This document shows, piece by piece, positions 8,860-14,482 of a stretch of DNA of 14,482 nt. The DNA lies in assembly GCA_024220525.1 (NCBI GenBank), contig JAMYWO010000605.1, positions 1-14,482 of the forward strand, read 5' to 3'. Under the pieces are notes generated by a model. The model ran no database searches, was not told where the DNA came from, and was given only the letters and a program-made list of their open reading frames with translations. The number at the start of each line of letters is the position of its first letter. The stretch's first letter is position 1. Source of the stretch: Cochliopodium minus. Lineage: Eukaryota; Discosea; Himatismenida; Cochliopodiidae. The position numbers were made by a program, and so were the translations under genes.

Positions 8860-10526
8860 CTAAATGTTACAAGAAATGTATTGAAACAAATAATGAAGAA
8901 CAACTTTAGGAAGAGGAAATTTAGATCTGAAATACTTGTGAATCAATGAGAGAACAAAAAGTTGTTTTCGAAAAGAAAAAGGATAACTCAAATGGTTTTC
9001 TTTGTTCCATCCTCCCTTGTGAAACATTTTCACAAAAAAACATTTCTTAGATTCACTAAGAGATTTGGTTCTACCACCAAAGATGTAAAAGTTTCCTTGA
9101 TGATAAACTGAAGAATGAGAGTCAAAAGTATCCACAATCTCGTCTTTCTTCTCCAAAAGATGAGTATGCCATTTGTTTTCTATTAAATTAAAAGACCACA
9201 TCTCAATACTCTCATTCCCAGGACCATAAACATAAAAAAGGTGATCTACAATTGCAAAACCACAATCTCTCACTTTGTCTCCCTTTTCAGATTTGTTGTA
9301 GGGACTACTATCAAAATTCTGCCACTTGTCCAACTCGGTGTTGAACATCAACAAATTGACTTCTTTGGTTTGCCTATACCCTCCATAAATGTAAAAATTT
9401 TTTTGAAAAAGGAAAAAGCAATGAGCAGATCTCAAATTGAGGTCATCTTCACAAGGTTGCGAAAAAACCTCACTCCACACATTTTTAATAAAATCGAATC
9501 TGTAAATTTTTTTAAATTGTTTTGGTTCCACTCTGTTATTGTATCCACCTTGTAAATAAAAGAAATCCCCTTCTATGTAACCTTTGGTGGCGGTTGCACT
9601 ATAAGGTGCATCCGGAAGTCTTTGCCACGTCTTTTTGTCCAGATCGAAACTCCAGAGATCGTTCAAGTATGTGATGTTGTTGTCTTTGCAGTATCCGCAA
9701 CAGATTATCAGTTTGTTTTTGTATAGACCTGATGCACAGTCCATCCTTGCGAATGGAACTTCTTTTGATTTGTAATTAATTTTTTGCCATTTGGCGTTTT
9801 TACTATTAAAGAATGATATTTTGAATTTAAAGGCTTTGAATGTTTGATTAAATTTTTTTTTAAAATTTTATCTATCAAAACCAGAATTGAATCGAATTTC
9901 AATAAAAAAATTTTCTCTTTCCAAAAAAGATATGTTATTACAATGGAGATCCATGTATTTTATGATGGATTTATATAGATATTGTGATTTTAATCTTGAA
10001 AAAATGATCTGATATAATCAGAGAAATTTCTGAAATCAAATTTTTGAGTTCTGTTTATTTCAGATCATTCAAGTATAATGCTTAAAATCATCGGTGATTT
10101 ATGATTAATTGAAAGCACTTTATCTTTATAATGCATTCAAATGATTTAACAAAAAAATTTTGGGGATGTCTTAATGCCCGAGAATAACTTATCATAATTA
10201 GAAAGAAAATTATTTTTTTTTGTCATAATTTGATGCGCAATTGTTGGTTTGTTTGCTCGTATAGATTTATAATAAAAATTTCATATAATTTCAATAATTA
10301 TATTGGAGGATATTTTACATGTCTCTGGTGATATCTAGAACACTAATTGAATTTGTGTATTTATCTTGCCCTATGCATCCACCAAAAACATAGATACGGC
10401 TTTCATAAACGACACTTATGTTCCCATACTTTTAAAAAAATTAACAAACAAAAAATTTAGATGTATTTTTACATTAACTTCTGGCAGATCATCTATTCTT
10501 TCCCAATCAAATCTTATCTCTTCCAT
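8860..10526 (-). CDS. Kelch-repeat beta-propeller protein 2, 368 residues
   Basis: Tandem paralogue of the preceding kelch gene, with matching intron positions and phases. Exons 10526-10473, 10428-10319, 9802-8860; 369 codons including a TAG stop. Blade signatures: YVFGG (31-35), ICCG (about 91), FYLQGG (about 141), FYIYGG (about 196), YVYGPG (about 250), FYIFGG (about 298). The N-terminus MEEIRFDWERIDDLPEVN probably closes the propeller. The C-terminal tail from W320, with FPLPKVVLHYLFQY (350-363), is almost the same as in the paralogue and fits a SOCS/cullin-box pattern. Intron 1 is 44 bases with a normal GT donor; intron 2 is 516 bases. The start codon is 47 bases from the divergent ankyrin gene. 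A kelch receptor for a ubiquitin ligase is possible but unproven. Confidence 0.9.
9803..10318 (-). other. Kelch-2 intron 2, 516 bases, complex sequence
   Basis: Donor AT|GTAAAA at 10318 and acceptor TTTAATAG at 9803, phase 2. The same intron in kelch-1 is 134 bases. The extra sequence is non-repetitive, has no long open frame, and contains an imperfect inverted repeat at 9995-10073. It may hold an inserted element or a non-coding RNA; nothing I recognise. Confidence 0.75.
9995..10073. repeat. Imperfect inverted repeat in kelch-2 intron 2
   Basis: The left arm CTTGAAAAAATGATCTGATA (from 9995) pairs with the right arm TTATTTCAGATCATTCAAG (10055-10073), with a perfect 10-base core, AATGATCTGA and TCAGATCATT. 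The loop is about 38 bases. The right arm in reverse complement matches 4704-4735 in the Sel1-gene intron. Confidence 0.6.
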
Positions 10527-10573
10527 TCAAATGAAAATAAAATAATTAACTAATTTTTTTTTGATAAAAAAAA
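10527..10573. promoter_or_regulatory. Compact divergent promoter region, kelch-2 and ankyrin gene
   Basis: Only 47 bases separate two opposite start codons, so transcription of both genes must start within or next to this AT-only-like stretch. A TTAACTAA-like segment and a run of T (10555-10562) and A (10566-10573) are visible; no known core-promoter motif can be assigned. Untranslated leaders must be very short or overlapping. Confidence 0.5.
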
Positions 10574-12492
10574 ATGAAGAATAAAATCAATAAAAACAAA
10601 ACTTCAAACACAAAACCACCATCACAACCAAATTACTCTTTATTTATTGGAATATTTATCTGTGTAATTGCCATATTATATACATTCACAATTAAAATAA
10701 ATCCCAATTTAAAAGTTGTGAATGGAGATAGAAAAGATATCAAAGAAGAGAAGTTTGATTCGATTCAATCTGAAAGAAATGAAATAAAGATTGATAAAAA
10801 TGATAATATAAAGCAAAATATAATAGAGGAAGCAACGAAAGATATACCCACAGATCCAAAAAAAGAAATATTCAACACTTCAAATAGTAAATTTAAAAAA
10901 TTTTCTTAAATTGGAAACTATAATCAATTCTAACTCTTAAATAAAGATGACATGGGATTGCAATTATTGAGGCATTTGGGATTTTTAAATGAAGATAAGA
11001 ATGAAAATCTATTGGAGGTGCATGATCTCTCTTCGCTCGCAGAAACTAACTTGGAATTGAATCCCTTGCACTTCCTCTTTTTCACAAAGGAAAATGTAGA
11101 GTTGATGAAGCATCAAATGAAAGAAAGAATGGTATATCTTCTTATTAATATAAGATTCTAAGAAAAATGAAATTTACATTTAACATTCTCTTAAATCAAA
11201 AAAAAAAAAAAATTAAATTTTCCAATTTCATTTTACAGATTCTCGATACACCTCTTTATTACTATCAATTTAAATTTGAATTGAATTTAGAGAACACAAA
11301 ATTTTTGGTTGAGAACAATGTGGACGTCAACATGCCCAGCAGAGACAAGTGGACTCCTTTCCATTACGCTTGCCTCAACGACAAAGTAACTTTGGAGATG
11401 ATAAGGTATCTAGTGGAAAATGGAGCCAACATTAATGCAAAAAATAATAACCTTAATACTCCCCTTCATTTCGCATTATACAATAAAAAAATCAGTTTGG
11501 AAATAATTAAGGTAATTAAAAAAAAGAAAGTCAGTTGAAAAAGTTTTAATAAAAAATTTAAAAAAGTTTTAAAATACATTTCATTTCGTTTTATCATTTT
11601 AATTTTAAAATGAACAGTTTCTCGTAGAAAATGGAGGAGATTTGTCAAGTAAAAATGTGGATGAGTGGAACGCTTTGCATTTTGCTATTAAAAACACAAG
11701 GAACATCGACATTTTGTTTTATCTTATTGACAATGTAAAATTTTGACAGATAAATTCACAATTAGATTAATTCAGATTTTTTTAAGATTTCTAAAGAGGA
11801 ATTAACTGTCCCTACTAAGGATGGTTGGAACATGCTCCATCTTGCTTGCAGATTCAACAATAACCCAAAACTGGTCCGTAAACTTGCTGACAGTGGAATC
11901 GATGTCAACTTTCAGAACCACGATGGATGGACCCCGCTTCATGTCGAATGCTCCAATAACGAAGTGTCTCTCCCAAATTTAAATTATTTATTAGAAAAAG
12001 GTTTTAAAAGCACATTTTTAAAATATTTAATTTATTTGTTTAAACTTTTTTTATCAAATTAAAAAATATTTATTTGAGTCCATTTTAATAAAACCAATTT
12101 CTTACTTTTCTTTAAAAGGAACCTTTGTAAACACCAAAAATGACCGAGGAAATACAGCCCTCCACTACGCCTCCTTCAGCAAACAACCCTCCCTCGAAGT
12201 TTTCACCGCCCTCGTCAACCACGGCGCCAACGTTAATCTCCAGAATCTCGAAGGTTGGACTCCCCTTCATTTCGCCTTTTTTTCCGAGGACATCACCTTT
12301 GATCAGATTTCTTTTCTTGTTAAGAAAGGTGCTGACTTTTCTACTTTGAAGAACAAAGATGGAAAAACTCCTCTCGATTTGGCTCTCAAGAACAAAGTTT
12401 TGTTGGATGAGATCCAGACTCTCTTTGGTGAGAATGCAAAGTTGGAACAGTTGTTTGCTTATGTGTCACAAAATGAAAATAATGTCGATTAA
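10574..12492 (+). CDS. Membrane-anchored ankyrin-repeat protein, 491 residues
   Basis: Exons 10574-10886, 10947-11131, 11239-11511, 11618-11734, 11787-12000, 12119-12492; 492 codons with a TAA stop. The first exon gives a basic Asn/Lys-rich start, one hydrophobic segment (about 22-41, YSLFIGIFICVIAILYTFTI) and a charged linker to about 110. Nine or ten ankyrin repeats follow from about 142 to 475, e.g. DKWTPFHYAC, DGWNMLHLACRF, DGWTPLHVEC, RGNTALHYAS, EGWTPLHFAF. Positive residues precede the membrane segment, so the repeats could face either side; N-in is suggested. Joining exon 1 to exon 2 rests on a 60-base intron with matching phase 1 (A|GTAAAT...AAAG). If unspliced, exon 1 is a separate 111-residue protein (stop at 10909) and the ankyrin gene starts at 10952. 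The intron before 11787 could instead end at 11765. Ankyrin repeats bind proteins; partner unknown. Confidence 0.82.
11735..11786 (+). other. Very short intron in the ankyrin gene with two possible acceptors
   Basis: Donor AAT|GTAAAATT. Two acceptors keep phase 0: AATTAG at 11765 (31 bases) or TTTTTTTAAG at 11786 (52 bases). The longer form gives normal repeat spacing (YLIDN-ISKEELTVPTKDGW) and has the better pyrimidine tract, so I prefer it; the shorter adds seven residues. Confidence 0.55.
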
Positions 12493-12696
12493 TTTGAAAA
12501 TTCAATTCAAACCATAGTACAAATTAAAAAACCCATAATGATAAGGAAATAATTTTTAAATCTGGATATATTTGGACATATTTTTTGTTTTGAATCAAAC
12601 TTCGATTTGATATATATTGGAGATGTATAACCTCAAAAATTCAATCATGGTTATTTTCATTTGGTGCAAACAATTTTTCGTTTCACTCATCACATT
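12493..12696. other. Intergenic region between the ankyrin and F-box-like genes
   Basis: 204 AT-rich bases holding the ankyrin 3' end and the F-box-like promoter. An ATG at 12648 opens a different, short frame across the next start codon. No RNA gene or clear signal seen. Confidence 0.5.
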
Positions 12697-13944
12697 ATGG
12701 TTGCAAATAAAAAAAAATTGATGTTATTTTCAAAAGGATATGATAAACTTATTTCAAGACATATCCTTATTTATTGCAATTTGAAGGATATCATGAATGT
12801 TTCTTTGTCTTGCAAAATATTATACCAAGCAGGTAAAATATAAAATATAAAAATTAAATGTTGATTCAATTAACATTATAATCTGTTAAGCTAATTGGGA
12901 TGTTCTCTGGGAATTTATGAACAAGAGATATTGGCATGAATATGAGGTATATATGGAAAGGAATGAGAATAGCCAATTGACCAACAAACAAATCTTCATC
13001 AATCTGTTTAAAATGGATTTCACTGCGACCTATAGAGTAATCTTTTTGTGTACCAAAAAATAAAAAATAAAAATATTATCTATTTCAGTTTAAAATTAAT
13101 AACCGATAATTTTGGATGAAATTTCAATATTTTATATATTTTGACAAAATAGGAAAAATAATTACAGACACATATTCAAAAGAAAAAAAATTTCCCCTTA
13201 TGAATTTCATTAAATTTTGTTTGATAAATTTTTTTATTTTTTTATTTTTTATTTATATTTTTATAAAAAAACTTTTTTTATTTATATTTTTAAAGGGCTT
13301 ATTTTTGTTTCTGTTTTTCTTTTTTATATTTTTTATTTTTAAAATTTTTTAATTTTTAAAATATTCAAAGGTGAATGGATTCTACGACTACCAAAAGAAC
13401 AGTTCCACCCAAAAAATCATGGATGAACGATACAATTACGACATACATTTTGAGACCTCCTCCTTCTTCTCTTCTGACCAATTCAAACAAACAAATTTGG
13501 GGGTCGAGTTAAAATCTCCGCTCAATTCTACAGAATATATCTTGGGGTGTAGGATATTAAGTGGTAAAAGATTTTAAAATAAAAGAGCAAATTAAGAAAA
13601 ATAAAATAAAAATAAAAAATAAAAAATAATCAATATAAATAATAAATATAATTAATAAATAATCAATAGTAATAAAAAATTTAATTAATACTTGAAAAAT
13701 AATAAATAATTCAAAATAATAAAAAAAAATAAAAAAGCAAATTAAAAAAATAACAAAATTAAGAAAAATAAATTATGAATAAAAATAAATAATTTAGGAC
13801 AGGGAAGTTGGGATCAGGATAGTCATTTTTCAGTAGAGGGAATCACTTGTGGGAGAAAATGTGTAATTGTCCAATTCTATGACGGTGGTTGGTAAAAAAA
13901 AAAAAGAAATATGATTTATTTTTTTAAAAAATTTTTTCAATTTA

Positions 13945-13975
<31 letters not shown>

Positions 13976-14482
13976 ATTTTATTTTATTTTATTTTTTATT
14001 ATTTTAAAAAATCATTATTTTTATTTTTTATTTTTTATTTTTTATTTTATTTTTTATTTTCGTTTGTTTTTATTTTAATTTCTTTAACATTTTATTTTTT
14101 AAAAATTTTAGGATCATTTGTTGTGGACATATTTCCAAAAGAGAGGGCAATCAAAAGAAGTTTTTGGAGGGGATCTGGATGAACACTCGAAGAAACGTGG
14201 GTTGCTTCACCTGTAATAATAGCTTCGATTACAACGATGGCATTCTAGAAGTAAGGAAAAAATAAAAAAAAAGAATTTAAATAAAAATAAAATAAAAAAT
14301 AAGAAAAATTTTAAGATCAAAAATTTTAAAGTCAAAATAAAAAAAAATGATCAATTAAAATTTTTTTGATATCAGAAAAATAAAACAAATTTTCAATGAA
14401 AAAACTTAAATAAAATAAATAAAATAAATAAAATAAATAAAATAAATAAAATAAATAAAATAAATAAAATAAATAAAATAAA
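12697..14482 (+). CDS. F-box-like protein, 5' part (3' end off the right edge)
   Basis: Exons by hand: 12697-12832, 12891-13036, 13371-13563, 13798-13891, 14112-14250, with compatible phases throughout (1, 0, 1, 2); the last donor is GAA|GTAAGG. The N-terminus (about 8-60) reads like an F-box: YDKLISRHILIYCNLKDIMN, then VSLSCKILYQAANWDVLWEF, matching the family pattern of hydrophobic helices, a polar SxxCK-type turn and a tryptophan. An F-box would bind SKP1 in a CUL1 ligase. The remainder (VNGFYDYQ... and GITCGRKCVIVQFYDGGW, IICCGHISKREGNQKKFLEG) looks like a beta-rich domain that I do not recognise. The leading LP of typical F-boxes is missing, so the call is tentative. The start at 12697 is the first in-frame ATG; another lies at 12721. 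A cag acceptor at 13090 gives only a short frame ending at 13108 and was not used. Confidence 0.65.
13037..13370 (+). other. Intron 2 of the F-box-like gene
   Basis: Donor AGA|GTAATC and acceptor TTCAAAG, phase 0, 334 bases. The first half is moderately complex and contains a short open frame starting at 13116; the second half (13225-13360) is T-rich simple sequence. No exon inside it keeps a compatible frame with both neighbours. Confidence 0.6.
13892..14111 (+). repeat. T-rich simple-sequence intron
   Basis: An intron between TG|GTAAAA and TTTTAG made largely of TTTTA pentamers (clearest at 13960-13995) and T runs. The preceding intron (13564-13797) is instead A-rich, with AAATAA units. 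No coding content. Confidence 0.75.
14408..14482. repeat. Tandem 9-base repeat (AAATAAAAT), about 8 copies
   Basis: A regular nonamer array runs from about 14408 to the right edge and probably continues. It sits in the last visible intron of the F-box-like gene. Confidence 0.85.

Noticed and set aside
7460-10526. BTB-kelch adaptors for the neighbouring CUL3-like cullin
   Set aside because: No BTB or BACK domain precedes the kelch blades; only about 20 residues lie before the first blade.
12140-12349. Pro/Ser-rich open frame MTEEIQPSTTPPS...
   Set aside because: It is a shifted frame over the last ankyrin exon, whose true frame gives ankyrin repeats up to 12492.
13116-13352. Open frame starting MKFQYFIYF
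   Set aside because: It runs into T-rich simple sequence (poly-Phe/Leu/Ile) and cannot be spliced in frame to both neighbouring exons.

Overview
The window looks like nuclear DNA of a very AT-rich, intron-rich unicellular eukaryote. Evidence: every protein-coding region is interrupted by introns with mostly GT-AG borders, introns and intergenic DNA are runs of A/T simple sequence, and the families present (cullin, Sel1-like, kelch, ankyrin, F-box-like) are eukaryotic or expanded in amoeboid protists. Stops TAA, TGA and TAG all end clear gene models, so the standard code fits. An amoebozoan or anaeramoeba-like protist would match, but the sequence alone does not fix the taxon. Nothing resembles a bacterial operon, CRISPR array or rRNA/tRNA gene.

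Layout: five spliced genes plus one cut by the right edge. Minus strand, left to right: a CUL3-like cullin (start at 4001, running off the left edge; eight exons seen), a 755-residue Sel1-repeat protein (4296-7227, four exons), and two tandem kelch-propeller paralogues of 370 and 368 residues (7460-8776 and 8860-10526, three exons each). Plus strand: an ankyrin-repeat protein with an N-terminal membrane segment (10574-12492, six exons, 491 residues), and an F-box-like gene (12697 to beyond the right edge, five exons seen). The kelch-2 and ankyrin genes are divergent, with only 47 bases between their start codons. I assigned splice sites by hand from reading frame, phase and family alignment; each complete model sums to a multiple of three.

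Possible common theme (inference): cullin, F-box-like protein and two kelch proteins with a C-terminal SOCS/cullin-box-like motif all fit ubiquitin-ligase biology; Sel1 and ankyrin repeats are general protein-binding scaffolds. I cannot show from sequence that they act together.

Most notable observations: two introns with GC donors, one of them directly comparable with a GT donor in its paralogue; the SOCS-like tail on the kelch pair and the near-identity of their 3' DNA; a within-gene switch from AT-rich 5' exons to GC-richer downstream exons in several genes on both strands; and a small sequence shared by introns of two unrelated genes.
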